Shown here: one piece after another, positions 7,643 to 16,225 of the stretch
Position numbering within the stretch: the first letter of the stretch is position 1
How the letters are laid out: the number at the start of each line of letters is the position of its first letter
Assembly: GCF_001645185.1 (NCBI RefSeq)
Contig: NZ_LXTQ01000057.1
Coordinates: forward strand, 1-64,000
Origin: Methylobacillus sp. MM3
Lineage (GTDB): Bacteria; Pseudomonadota; Gammaproteobacteria; Burkholderiales; Methylophilaceae
Reading direction: 5' to 3'
Length of the DNA: 64,000 nt
Position numbers and translations under genes: made by a program
Notes under the pieces: model-generated
Database searches by the model: none
Told to the model about the DNA's origin: nothing
Seen by the model: the letters and a program-made list of their open reading frames with translations, nothing else

Positions 7643-8760
7643 TTTGCTTCCCCATGGTTCGACCCTGATATGGCCGCTTCGCTAGTGGCAATCCTGACTT
7701 TTTCTCCTGCGCGAAGAAGATGGGCACCCAGCATGACGATTTGGTCATTTGCCTTGAGATTCCCTTCTACACGGGCGGTATCGTCACCCAGGCTCAGGAT
7801 TTTTACGGGACGCCAGGTTACGTGTAGCGGTTGCCCTTCGAGCGCCCACACACCCGGACCTTTTCCCGAATCGAAAATGGCTCCTATAGGCACTTCCAGG
7901 CCGGATTGCTCCGAAGCGTGGTTTTCCTTGATCTGAATGGTGACAGTTGCACCGAGGGGGGCATTGGCTAATGCGTCATCCAGTACATACCTCGCTTCAA
8001 ACGTACGTGACACACCGTCTGCCGATCCGGAAAGCTGCCTGAGTTTCGCCGGTACGGCCAAATTATCCTTGCCATAGAGTTTCGCCTGAGCAAGGGAGCC
8101 TAACGAGGGACGCAAGGTTTCCGGCAGGTATACGACAGCTTCGCGCTTCCCTGAATGTGCGATGCGCACGACGGTCTGGCCTGCGTTGACGACTTGTCCC
8201 GGTTCAACCAGGGTATCTACTACAACGCCGTCGGCATCAGCGAATAAGACCGCATAGCTGGATGCGTTCTTTGCCACATCTGCTTCCGCTTCCGCCGCTT
8301 TGAGTTGCGCAGAGGCTGTTTCAGCCGCCGCTTTGATTTGATCATAAGCCGAGGCGGATACAGCCCCAACTGCTACCAGATCACGATGCCTGATTTCCTC
8401 TTCCACTGCTTGATCGGCACGGGCCTTTGCGGCCATTACGGCCTCATGCTGTGCATGTGCCGCCAATTGCAGATCGATGGGGTCGATGCGCATGAGCGGC
8501 TGACCACGTTTAACGATTTGGCCTGCGTCGACCAAGCGTTCGAGAACCTTGCCTGGGACACGAAATCCCAGATCGCTTTGAACTCGAGCGGCGACGGTTC
8601 CCGTGAAGGAGCGTGATAAATCAGAAGCAGCTTGAACGCTTCCCGTTTTAACCAACGGAGTTTGTGTGCGAGGGTCGGGCGGCGTTTTATTACTGCACGC
8701 AATCAGTGCCAGCGGCAATAAGCCAATAACGGTGGCTGAAGCAAGTTTACGGCGAAGCAT
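7639..8760 (-). CDS. RND efflux periplasmic adaptor (membrane fusion) lipoprotein
   Basis: This 373-aa protein begins with a lipoprotein signal (lipobox LIAC at about residues 19-22). It then shows the adaptor architecture: beta-barrel/lipoyl half near SFTGTVAARVQSDLGFRVPG, a helical hairpin rich in Ala/Glu (about 100-165), and the returning lipoyl half DGVVVDTLVEPGQVVNAGQT. It should link the pump at 4550-7642 to the outer-membrane channel encoded at 9537-11027. A GGAGG ribosome site precedes the ATG. A TetR-type palindrome overlaps the likely promoter just upstream. Confidence 0.92.
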   Translation of the reverse strand: MLRRKLASATVIGLLPLALIACSNKTPPDPRTQTPLVKTGSVQAASDLSRSFTGTVAARVQSDLGFRVPGKVLERLVDAGQIVKRGQPLMRIDPIDLQLAAHAQHEAVMAAKARADQAVEEEIRHRDLVAVGAVSASAYDQIKAAAETASAQLKAAEAEADVAKNASSYAVLFADADGVVVDTLVEPGQVVNAGQTVVRIAHSGKREAVVYLPETLRPSLGSLAQAKLYGKDNLAVPAKLRQLSGSADGVSRTFEARYVLDDALANAPLGATVTIQIKENHASEQSGLEVPIGAIFDSGKGPGVWALEGQPLHVTWRPVKILSLGDDTARVEGNLKANDQIVMLGAHLLRAGEKVRIATSEAAISGSNHGEAK

Positions 8761-8802
8761 TTGGGTTCCCCTCCAAAAGATAGGAACCGCATTTTCCTTC
8801 TA

Positions 8803-8826
8803 GTGACCAAATTAGTCAATAGTCAC
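8803..8826. promoter_or_regulatory. TetR operator over the adaptor/pump promoter
   Basis: The half-sites GTGAC (8803-8807) and GTCAC (8822-8826) are inverted with 14 bp between them, the same geometry as the site at 9483-9506. On the minus strand a TTGACT -35-like element and GAAAAT 17 bp on lie over this site, so binding would block transcription of the adaptor-pump operon. Confidence 0.7.
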
Positions 8827-8832
8827 ATAAAA

Positions 8833-9444
8833 TTATGGAGCTAAACTTCGCAGCACCAAACCTGAAAGGATGACGGGAACTTCATCGGCAAGGCTGAGAT
8901 TGTGTTGCAGCAGCAAAGGATTCATGTAGGGCCGCATGACCAAATAGATGGCATTTGTGGTTTCGTCTATTGGCGTCTTCCGCTCGAACTCGCCCGCTTC
9001 GCGTCCTTCGCGCAGAATCTGCAGGATGATTTTCATGACTTGATCCTGATAGGCGGCAACGGCCTGCCATTGCTCGCCGGCAGCGGACGCCGCGATGTCA
9101 TAGAGTTTTCGGTCATGAAAAAATAGATGCACGCTTGCCTCTACCGCCGCTTTAAACATGCGCCGGAACCGTTCGGAAGCGGTGGGGGCGTCAAGCATGG
9201 CCTCATTGATGGCTTCCAGAATGGCATTCAGGCAATTGGTGCAAATCACCTCACCAATGGCCTGCTTTGAGTCGAAGAATTTATAGATGTAAGCCTTGGA
9301 AAAACCAATGGCCTTGGCCAGATCGGAAACGGTTGTTTTTTCGTAGCCGTAGCGGCTGAAATGCTCAGCCGCTGCTTCCACAATCTGTGTTCGGACATTA
9401 TGGTCGGAAGGACCTCTCGGGATGGGTTGGGTTTTTTCGTTCAT
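8833..9444 (-). CDS. TetR family repressor of the efflux genes
   Basis: The 203-aa protein has an N-terminal TetR helix-turn-helix domain (EAAAEHFSRYGYEKTTVSDLA, then IGFSKAYIYKFFDSKQAIG, about residues 24-65) and a helical ligand-binding C-terminus. It lies between the adaptor-pump operon and the divergent outer-membrane channel gene. Two copies of one palindrome, one at each promoter, make it the likely repressor of all three efflux genes. The inducer is unknown. Confidence 0.9.
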   Translation of the reverse strand: MNEKTQPIPRGPSDHNVRTQIVEAAAEHFSRYGYEKTTVSDLAKAIGFSKAYIYKFFDSKQAIGEVICTNCLNAILEAINEAMLDAPTASERFRRMFKAAVEASVHLFFHDRKLYDIAASAAGEQWQAVAAYQDQVMKIILQILREGREAGEFERKTPIDETTNAIYLVMRPYMNPLLLQHNLSLADEVPVILSGLVLRSLAP

Positions 9445-9472
9445 TTAATTAGCTTACCTCGACTTGAATAGA

Positions 9473-9506
9473 TTGACAAACAGTGACCATATTGTAATAT
9501 AGTCAC
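9473..9506 (+). promoter_or_regulatory. Promoter and TetR operator for the outer-membrane channel gene
   Basis: TTGACA (9473-9478) and TAATAT (9495-9500) are spaced by 16 bp. A near-perfect 24-bp palindrome, GTGAC-N14-GTCAC at 9483-9506, covers the spacer and the -10 box. It matches the site at 8803-8826 and probably also affects the divergent repressor gene. Confidence 0.78.
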
Positions 9507-9536
9507 CATTCAACTCTATAAAGTTCAAGGATCGCT

Positions 9537-11027
9537 ATGTTCTCTTGCCGCCCTCTTGCTCTTTTGTTAGGCGCCAGTCTTATGGCCGGCTGCGCAGTCG
9601 GCCCTGACTACAAGAAGCCGAATGTATCGCTCCCGGAGCGTTATCTTGGCCAGACTCAGCTTGAACAGCGCAGCGCTATATCAAACGCGAATCTTGCTGC
9701 CTGGTGGGAGGGGTTCGGCGATCCGCAGTTAAGTCGCTTCGTGCTATTGGCACTGGATCAAAACCTGGATATGGCCCAGGCTTCAGCGCGCATTGCACAA
9801 GCACGCTCTGGCCTCGGGTCGGCGCGTGCCGCGTTACTTCCTTCAGGCAACGTGAGTGCGCAAGCCGCTAAAAACCATCAATCGCTTGAAACTCCCATAG
9901 GACAACTGCTTAACGCTGTTCCCGGCTATGATAGGGATGGGAGTCTTTACGAGGCAAACCTGACTGCGGCTTGGGAGCTGGATATATTCGGTGGATTGCG
10001 CCGCGGGCAAGAGGCTGCGGTGGCGGAATACCAGGCGGCCCAGGCAGGAGGAACCGCAACTCGCCTCGCGGTTGCAGCACAAACGGCAGATCTTTACATC
10101 ACTATCCGTGGATTGCAGGCTCGACTCGGTGTCGCCAGGCAGCAACTCGAAACGCAGCAGCAACTTCTCTCGAAGGTGAACATGCTGTATTCCAAAGGCC
10201 TCGCCCCCAGGCTTCAGGTGCAACAGGCCGAGGGTGCGGTCGCTCAGGTTAAAGCGACCATTCCAATGCTTGAAGCCGGCCTAGATTCCGCCATGAATGC
10301 CCTGGATGTGATGCTTGGGGTTGCGCCTGGTACCTATAGAGCTGAATTTGGCAAAGCCGGCCCAATACCTGTAGCTCCACAAATATCTTCGGCGGGATCC
10401 CCTGCGGACTTGCTGCGACGCAGACCTGATCTGATCGTGGCGGAGCGCCGGTTGGCGGCAGCCAATGCAAAAATTGGTGCGGCAACGGCCGAATACTATC
10501 CAAAACTTGCACTTAGTGTGTTGCTCGGCAGTGCATCAGCCATCTCGGGAGGAAATCTTCTCAGCGCCGGGGCGAATCAAGCAGCGGGAGTACTTGGCCT
10601 GCGTTGGCGTCTATTCGATTTTTCGCGCATCAACGCGCAGATCGATCTGGCAAAAGGTCAGGAGGCCGAGGCCCTGGCTGCCTATCGCCAGGCGGCACTT
10701 CGGGCGACCGAGGATGTGGAGAACTCCATATCTGCTTTGGTTAAACGTGAAGAGCAGGCAATTATCTTGTTGCAAGGCGAGCAATCGCTTTCCCAGGCGC
10801 GGGATTCCTCTTTTGCCGCATATCAAAAGGGCGTAGTCAGCCTGATCGAGGTATTGCACGCAGATGAAAATCTGTTGCGAACATCCGATGCAAAAGTCCA
10901 AGCGCAAATCGAATCTGCCCGTTCGGCTGTTGCAGCATTCAAGGCTCTCGGTGGTGGCTGGGAAGGGAGCAATGGGATTTCACAATCTTCAAACGCCCTA
11001 ACAACAGCGGTACCCGCTGAAAACTAG
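9537..11027 (+). CDS. Outer-membrane efflux lipoprotein (OprM/NodT family)
   Basis: The 496-aa protein has a lipoprotein signal (lipobox MAGC near residues 16-19) followed at once by the family hallmark AVGPDYKKP. Two OEP-type repeats of long helices follow, with SPADLLRRRPDLIVAERRLAAANAKIGAA in the second half. Such proteins trimerise as TolC-like channels through the outer membrane. It is transcribed away from the TetR gene and is the natural third partner of the adaptor and pump. Confidence 0.93.
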   Translation: MFSCRPLALLLGASLMAGCAVGPDYKKPNVSLPERYLGQTQLEQRSAISNANLAAWWEGFGDPQLSRFVLLALDQNLDMAQASARIAQARSGLGSARAALLPSGNVSAQAAKNHQSLETPIGQLLNAVPGYDRDGSLYEANLTAAWELDIFGGLRRGQEAAVAEYQAAQAGGTATRLAVAAQTADLYITIRGLQARLGVARQQLETQQQLLSKVNMLYSKGLAPRLQVQQAEGAVAQVKATIPMLEAGLDSAMNALDVMLGVAPGTYRAEFGKAGPIPVAPQISSAGSPADLLRRRPDLIVAERRLAAANAKIGAATAEYYPKLALSVLLGSASAISGGNLLSAGANQAAGVLGLRWRLFDFSRINAQIDLAKGQEAEALAAYRQAALRATEDVENSISALVKREEQAIILLQGEQSLSQARDSSFAAYQKGVVSLIEVLHADENLLRTSDAKVQAQIESARSAVAAFKALGGGWEGSNGISQSSNALTTAVPAEN

Positions 11028-11156
11028 AGCTGCATTAACGCAACCATGAAAGGCATGATTCAGATACAGAGCACTGCCGTAGATTCAGAGCCAGTCAAAA
11101 GCTTAGGCTTGGCACCCGCGATTGGCCATCCTTTCACATAATTGGAGGACTTGATA

Positions 11157-11612
11157 ATGATATACAGCACCATTGTTAAGAGCAAAATCCGTCAGACTTT
11201 CGACGACGTCAACAACCATCGTTGGGACGAGGCAGTGAATGCAGTCGCGCCGCATGTTCATCACCGCGTTTCGGGCGTTCACGCACTGGGTGGTGAGCGC
11301 CACAGCAAAGAAGCCCTGCGCCGCTGGTTTGAGCGTCTCGGCCGTGTCCTGCCCAATCTCAAAATCAAGGTCAACAACATCTGGGTGAAGGGATTGCCCT
11401 GGAATACAACTGTGTTTGTCGAGTGGGACGGTACCGGCACGCTCTTGAATGGCGATGCGTACGTTAATCGTGGTCTTCACGTGTTTACCCTGCGCTGGGG
11501 CAAAGTCCATGCGCTTGAGGAATTTCAAGATTCACAAGCAGCAGCCAACGGTCTTGCCGCCCAAGCGGCAGCTGGAATCAAAGAGGCCGCAGCCGAACAA
11601 ATTGCAAGTTAG
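11157..11612 (+). CDS. SnoaL-like (NTF2-fold) protein
   Basis: The 151-aa protein shows an NTF2-like pattern: helix KSKIRQTFDDVNNHRWDEAV, then FVEWDGTGTLLNGDAYVNRG and VFTLRWGKVHALEEF, typical of SnoaL-like polyketide-cyclase relatives. Many are small enzymes or binding proteins, and no specific reaction can be assigned. I start at the ATG at 11157, which has GGAGGA 7 bases upstream, rather than at an upstream TTG. The C-terminus is an alanine-rich tail. It lies downstream of the efflux channel gene with 129 bp between them. Confidence 0.72.
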   Translation: MIYSTIVKSKIRQTFDDVNNHRWDEAVNAVAPHVHHRVSGVHALGGERHSKEALRRWFERLGRVLPNLKIKVNNIWVKGLPWNTTVFVEWDGTGTLLNGDAYVNRGLHVFTLRWGKVHALEEFQDSQAAANGLAAQAAAGIKEAAAEQIAS

Positions 11613-11760
11613 CAGAGGCAGTCTGAGCCTACGCTGTAGCGTGCTCGTGAGTGAATTCCCGGCTTATCCTGAGCAACCCGGGATTTGCATAGGCTGCGCG
11701 TTTAAACTTGCCAGGGCTGGCCGCAAGGTCAGCCCGTAATTCCTAAATTAAAAGGAAACA

Positions 11761-12378
11761 CTAATGCTGAACATTGGAGTCGCGTAACACCGACCTGAGT
11801 GCCTCCAATGCAAATTTGCATGAGGAGTGGAGTTCCCTTTTTGTGGATCCATCCTTTGCCCGCAATGCCAGGCCATGTATGAAACCAAAATAGAACTCGG
11901 CCAATGCATCAGGCTCAGCACCTTCAATTAACTGACCATCTTTTATTGCCCGCATGAATCTCTTCTTCAGTGTTTCCTTGTACATAGCCCTCAGATTCCT
12001 GAGGTGTTGAACATGTTCCTGATGTTCCGGTGCGCAGTTGATCGCACCCGCCATAATCAAGCAGCTGGATGCCTCGGGCCCTGAAACCATCTTGACACTT
12101 TCATTCAGGGAATTTTCAAGAGCATTCAAGATTGAAGTTGTTTCGTTGAGGGCTTTAAGAGGCCCTTGCTCGACTTTATTCTTATAAAGCTCTACCACCT
12201 CTCTGAACAAGGTGTCTTTGTTTCCAAAGGCTGCATACACGCTGGGAGCTTTCATTCCAATGGCGGCGATCAAGTCAGCCATGGTGGTGCCTTCGAAGCC
12301 TTTCTCCCAGAAAACCAGCATGGCTTTCTTTAGCGCTTCCTCGCGATCAAATGTTCTTGGACGACCTGCTGGGGGCAT
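11761..12378 (-). CDS. TetR family transcriptional regulator
   Basis: The 205-aa protein opens with GRPRTFDREEALKKAMLVFW and the helix-turn-helix region TTMADLIAAIGMKAPSVYAAF (about residues 30-50), followed by a helical effector domain with SSCLIMAGAI. It is divergent from the small secreted protein gene at 12554. AT-rich palindromes in the shared intergenic region are likely operators, so it probably controls itself and the 12554-13800 genes. The ligand is unknown. Confidence 0.88.
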   Translation of the reverse strand: MPPAGRPRTFDREEALKKAMLVFWEKGFEGTTMADLIAAIGMKAPSVYAAFGNKDTLFREVVELYKNKVEQGPLKALNETTSILNALENSLNESVKMVSGPEASSCLIMAGAINCAPEHQEHVQHLRNLRAMYKETLKKRFMRAIKDGQLIEGAEPDALAEFYFGFIHGLALRAKDGSTKRELHSSCKFALEALRSVLRDSNVQH

Positions 12379-12403
12379 TTTGAAACCTCAATTTCAAATA
12401 ATT

Positions 12404-12469
12404 TAATCTAGATTACATAAATATGTTGACAAAAGCAAATCACGGCCTAATAATGTAATCCATGTTACA
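12404..12469. promoter_or_regulatory. Promoter and candidate TetR operators between divergent genes
   Basis: On the plus strand TTGACA (12426-12431) and AATAAT (12449-12454) are 17 bp apart, a good sigma-70 promoter for the gene at 12554. Two dyads flank it: TAATCTAGATTA (12404-12415, perfect) and TGTAA-N6-TTACA (12454-12469), the second overlapping the expected start site. Confidence 0.6.
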
Positions 12470-12553
12470 TAATTACTCGACGAAGGGCCAGCGGTTTTTC
12501 GTTTCAGGGAAATTAATGGAACATTTTTCTTAACTTGAATGAGGGTCTACATC

Positions 12554-12883
12554 ATGAAAATCAAATCAGTTCTTATCAACAGTCTGCTTTTTTCGATTAC
12601 CGCAGCAAGTGGCATCGCTTTGGCCGATGGAAATAATCTTGATCAGTCTCGGAACACTTTTGTTTACGGGACAATACAAGGTAACTGGAAACCGGCTGCT
12701 ACCTCAGTCTCAAATGAAACGCCAGACGTCGATAAATCTCTCGGGGCATTTGCAAGCACCGTGCTCGGTAAAACGCCCCGCATCACTCCGGCGGTATCTG
12801 ATAGCAAGCCAGTGAAGACTGAGACAGCATCGGATCTTTTCACCCGCAAGTTTCAGGCAAACTACCGTTACACAAAATCCTGA
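12554..12883 (+). CDS. Small secreted protein of unknown function
   Basis: The 109-aa product has a clear Sec signal (MKIKSVLINSLLFSITAASGIALA, cleavage likely before DGNN) and an 85-aa mature part rich in Ser, Thr and Asn with no cysteines or motifs I recognise. I use the ATG at 12554, since it gives a standard signal peptide, over an upstream in-frame ATG at 12539. It is the first gene after a TetR-flanked promoter and precedes an alpha/beta hydrolase by 92 bp. Confidence 0.7.
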   Translation: MKIKSVLINSLLFSITAASGIALADGNNLDQSRNTFVYGTIQGNWKPAATSVSNETPDVDKSLGAFASTVLGKTPRITPAVSDSKPVKTETASDLFTRKFQANYRYTKS

Positions 12884-12975
12884 GCATGAAGCAAGATGAG
12901 GGCAATAACTTCGGTTCCTCGATGAGGAGCTGGAGTTTTTGCCTTTAAGAAAACAATTCTTAAAGGAGCATCAAG

Positions 12976-13800
12976 GTGAACGCATATTCGAATATTCGGG
13001 TTAATGATCGGGACATATGTTATTGGGAAACAGGGCGAGGCGAACGCACAATGCTGCTACTGCATACACTGCGTACTCAAATCGAGTATACCGAGCGCAT
13101 CGCGCCGCTATTGGCAGATCATTACCGGATCATCGTTCCCGATCTGCCCGGCTATGGCCGTTCATCGAAAGAATTGACCCAGCCTTACAACGCGACGCTC
13201 TTCGTCGAGACGATCGCCGCTCTGGTAGAGAAGCTTGATCTGAAAGAAATAACCCTGGTGGGAGAATCGATCGGCGGGACCATTGCGCTATGTCTGGCCG
13301 CACGCATGCCGCAACGCGTTTCCAAGGTAATCGCATTCAATCCCCACGACAGCATGGGCTCTCTTATCGGTGGGCCCATAGGCAGCGTCGTTTCCTATGT
13401 CGGACGATACACTGAACAACCTTTCAAACTTGAGTTTCCGGCATTGTTCCGATTGATATTGCAGGCCGGATTCGCAAACAACAAGAATCTGTCCGATGAG
13501 TTTGTCGAAAAATTGCTTACCGTGCCTAGTCAGGATGAAAGGTTTCCTTTTGTGATGAAATCACTAATGAAAGAAGCCTCTAGCTGGCCACAAATTGCCG
13601 ATAAGGAATATCCCAAAATTCCGGATTCAATTCCCACCCAGGTAATCTACGGGGACAAGGATTGGTCACCTTCTTATGCATTTGAACAAAATCGACGTAG
13701 ATTACCCAAACACGTACGCTTCGCTACTCTAAAGAACACCGGACATTTTTCCTTTCTGGATAATCCTGCAGGCTCTGCGAGCATTATTAACGCAGCTTGA
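12976..13800 (+). CDS. Alpha/beta-hydrolase fold protein
   Basis: The 274-aa protein has the standard alpha/beta-hydrolase layout: strand-turn VPDLPGYGRSS (about 57-67), nucleophile elbow GESIGG (about 97-102), an acid loop in YGDKDWSPSY, and the catalytic histidine in NTGHFSFLDNP near the C-terminus. Substrate is unknown; esterase, lipase and haloalkane-type families share this pattern. It starts at GTG with AAAGGAG upstream. No lipid or secretion signal is present, so it is cytoplasmic, unlike the secreted protein before it. Confidence 0.85.
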   Translation: MNAYSNIRVNDRDICYWETGRGERTMLLLHTLRTQIEYTERIAPLLADHYRIIVPDLPGYGRSSKELTQPYNATLFVETIAALVEKLDLKEITLVGESIGGTIALCLAARMPQRVSKVIAFNPHDSMGSLIGGPIGSVVSYVGRYTEQPFKLEFPALFRLILQAGFANNKNLSDEFVEKLLTVPSQDERFPFVMKSLMKEASSWPQIADKEYPKIPDSIPTQVIYGDKDWSPSYAFEQNRRRLPKHVRFATLKNTGHFSFLDNPAGSASIINAA

Positions 13801-13868
13801 GTTACTAAAACAGGCCAAGAGCTAGACCGAGACATGCCGTATTCGTTTCGAGCGCACCAGATAGAGAA

Positions 13869-13905
13869 AAGGGCCAGTTCCGCGAGGAAACTGGCCCTTT
13901 TTCGT
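13869..13905. terminator. Bidirectional terminator between convergent genes
   Basis: Stem AAGGGCCAGTT pairs with AACTGGCCCTT around a CCGCGAGGA loop, with A and T runs on the outer sides. It separates the hydrolase from the convergent membrane-protein gene. Confidence 0.82.
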
Positions 13906-13926
13906 GTTCATCAGACCACTTAACGC

Positions 13927-14364
13927 TCAACCGTCGGGTTGTTGATGTCCTGCTTGGTTGTTGATCCGAAGAAAGGTGATCGCAACAAGTCCTATGATTG
14001 CAGGAAGTGTTACAGCTGGAAAATCCCGCAACAATGTTGATGGGCCGCAAATGCCTACTGCCACCTCCCACAGGTGAAAAATAGCGTGAGCGATTAGCCA
14101 AATGGTTGCGGCTCCCCAAAGTACCAGACGCTCCCGAGGTCGGAAACAGCCAGCCACAAAGGCAATACCCAGCAGAAGCTGAACGATGCCAATATCACGG
14201 ATGAAGTGCTGGTTATAGAATCCGGTATTGATGACACCAGGTACCATTTCATACCATGTTTTGGGGTCGGCAATCATGAACAAACCATTCAGTGTAAGGA
14301 AAATGCTGTTCGCCGCTACCATTGCAAGAATGGATCGTCCTGCAGGCGTCCTGAATTGATTCAT
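13927..14364 (-). CDS. Small four-helix membrane protein, unknown family
   Basis: The 145-aa protein has four predicted membrane helices (around SILAMVAANSIFLTLNGLF, IVQLLLGIAFVAGCF, LVLWGAATIWLIAHAIF and TLPAIIGLVAITF). I recognise no family with confidence. The ATG at 14364 overlaps the stop of the reductase gene by 4 bp, so the two are translated together; a longer in-frame start at 14379 would overlap more. It may anchor or accompany the reductase, but nothing shows that directly. Confidence 0.72.
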   Translation of the reverse strand: MNQFRTPAGRSILAMVAANSIFLTLNGLFMIADPKTWYEMVPGVINTGFYNQHFIRDIGIVQLLLGIAFVAGCFRPRERLVLWGAATIWLIAHAIFHLWEVAVGICGPSTLLRDFPAVTLPAIIGLVAITFLRINNQAGHQQPDG

Positions 14365-15104
14365 TGCAATGCCAGCCAATCTTTTAATGTTGTTTGTCCC
14401 AGCGTGGCTTCACCTTGCGGTGTCAAAGACCGGTCGCTTATTACCATGCCAAAGTAGGGCGCTTTATCGTCCTGAATCACCTTCCGGGGATCTTTCTTTG
14501 CTTTCAATGCGGCCTGTACTGCGTCGTGGAGAGGCAGCTTTTCCGGGCCGGCAATGTCGATAGTGCGGTTTCTGGGAGTTTCCAGCGAAAACCTGGATAA
14601 GAGGGAAGCAACATCCTCTGCTGCCATGGGTTGGAATAATGCTGAAGTCAGCCTTGCCTGGTCTCCCGAAGTCGCAGAGTCCGCAATGCTGTTTAGAAAC
14701 TCGAAAAATTGTGTGGCGCGAACGATGGTATAAGGGATTCCGGAACGTTTAATAAGGTTTTCTTGAACCAGCTTTGCCCGGAAATACCCGCTTTCCTGCA
14801 GATTTTCGGTACCCACCACGGACAGGGCAATATGGTGTTTAACGTTAGCGACTTGCTCGGCTGCGGCAATATTATGTCCCGCGGTCTCGAAAAATTGCAT
14901 CACGGCAGCATCTTCGAAAGAGGGTGAATTGGCTACATCGATCACGATATCCGCGCCTGTGATAGCTTCAGTCAGACCTTCACCGGTGATCGTATTCACT
15001 CCGGTATTCGGGGATGCGGGTAATACATCATGCCCTATCTGCCTTAAATTCCTGACAACCTTCTTTCCAATCAAGCCTGTGCCGCCTATCACCACGATTT
15101 TCAT
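14361..15104 (-). CDS. NAD(P)-binding reductase, atypical SDR/NmrA-like
   Basis: The 247-aa protein starts with a Rossmann motif (GGTGLIG, residues 8-14), then DIVIDVANSPSFED and the NmrA-like segment SGYFRAKLVQENLIKRSGIPYTIVRATQFFEF. There is no YxxxK in the usual place, as in atypical SDRs. These proteins bind NAD(P) and act as reductases or redox sensors. It is transcribed away from a GlxA-type activator with 61 bp between them and is probably that regulator's target. Confidence 0.85.
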   Translation of the reverse strand: MKIVVIGGTGLIGKKVVRNLRQIGHDVLPASPNTGVNTITGEGLTEAITGADIVIDVANSPSFEDAAVMQFFETAGHNIAAAEQVANVKHHIALSVVGTENLQESGYFRAKLVQENLIKRSGIPYTIVRATQFFEFLNSIADSATSGDQARLTSALFQPMAAEDVASLLSRFSLETPRNRTIDIAGPEKLPLHDAVQAALKAKKDPRKVIQDDKAPYFGMVISDRSLTPQGEATLGQTTLKDWLALQ

Positions 15105-15165
15105 TTCATTCTCCTTGACTGCGGTTATTGACCAAGCATTTTATTGATGAAAGAATTTGGCGGAA

Positions 15166-16173
15166 ATGACATATATCCCTAAATATCCGCCATATTCCCA
15201 GAAACATGAAAAGCTGATCCTGTTTGTTGCTTTTCCCGAGATGGGATTGCTGGATTTAACGGGAGCCCAGACTGTATTCTGGGCAGCCTCAAGATATATG
15301 GTAGGACAAGGCCTTGCCGAGTATGACCGGCATACGGTCAGTCTGGATGGCGGTTTGGTTGCGAGTGCAGAAGGCGTCGTTTTAGAAACCCGTCCACTCG
15401 CTGATTTTATTGATGCAGACATAGATACGATTGTAGTCCCCGGCTCTCCGCATATCATCCAAGTACTTGAGAACTCTACTCCTTTAGCCGAATGGCTATA
15501 TCAGAAATCGGGTAAGACCCGGCGCATAGCCTCTGTCTGTAGCGGGGCGTTCCTTTTGGCTCAAGCGGGATTGCTTGAGGGCAAAAGGGCGGCAACACAT
15601 TGGGCGATGATGGATATGCTAAAGGAGCGCCACCCTACTATCCAGTTGGACCGCGATGCCATCTTTGTACGGCAAGAGTCGATCTGGACGTCGGCTGGAG
15701 TCACTGCCGGTATTGATTTGGCTCTGGCTCTCATAGAGGAGGATTGTGGGCGCCATATTGCGATGCAAGTCGCGCGTGAGCTGGTCGTGTATATGAAGCG
15801 CCCCGGAGGGCAGTCCCAGTTCAGCGAATTACTTCAATCCCAATCAGCCGACGCGTCGTTCGAGCAGCTTCATCTCTGGATTGTTAATAATCTTGGAGCC
15901 GATCTGACTATCGATATATTGTCCCGGCGATGCAATATGAGCCCACGTAACTTTGCGCGCGTATACAAGCAGAAGACAGGCAGAACTCCAGCCAAGGCGG
16001 TTGAAATATTCAGGCTGGAAGCCGCAAGGAGATTATTGGAAGACTCTCCCCACAGCATCTCGGAAATAGCACGGCGCTGTGGATTCGGCGATGAGGAACA
16101 TATGCGTATTACCTTCCAGCGCAACTTGTCAGTATCGCCTTCCGATTACAGAAGACGGTTTTCTTCAAAGTGA
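15166..16173 (+). CDS. GlxA-type AraC family regulator
   Basis: The 335-aa protein joins an N-terminal DJ-1/PfpI domain (LILFVAFPEMGLLDLTGAQ; nucleophile-elbow cysteine in SVCSGAFLLAQAG) to a C-terminal AraC helix-turn-helix pair (MSPRNFARVYKQKTGRTPA and ISEIARRCGFGDEEHMRITF). Such regulators sense small metabolites and commonly control adjacent enzymes, here the divergent reductase-membrane-protein pair. I start at the ATG; a TTG at 15157 is also in frame. Confidence 0.9.
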   Translation: MTYIPKYPPYSQKHEKLILFVAFPEMGLLDLTGAQTVFWAASRYMVGQGLAEYDRHTVSLDGGLVASAEGVVLETRPLADFIDADIDTIVVPGSPHIIQVLENSTPLAEWLYQKSGKTRRIASVCSGAFLLAQAGLLEGKRAATHWAMMDMLKERHPTIQLDRDAIFVRQESIWTSAGVTAGIDLALALIEEDCGRHIAMQVARELVVYMKRPGGQSQFSELLQSQSADASFEQLHLWIVNNLGADLTIDILSRRCNMSPRNFARVYKQKTGRTPAKAVEIFRLEAARRLLEDSPHSISEIARRCGFGDEEHMRITFQRNLSVSPSDYRRRFSSK

Positions 16174-16225
16174 TTTACCAGCTCGCAAGAGATGAGCGAG
16201 GTTATGCAAAAGGCCCTGAGCATAC

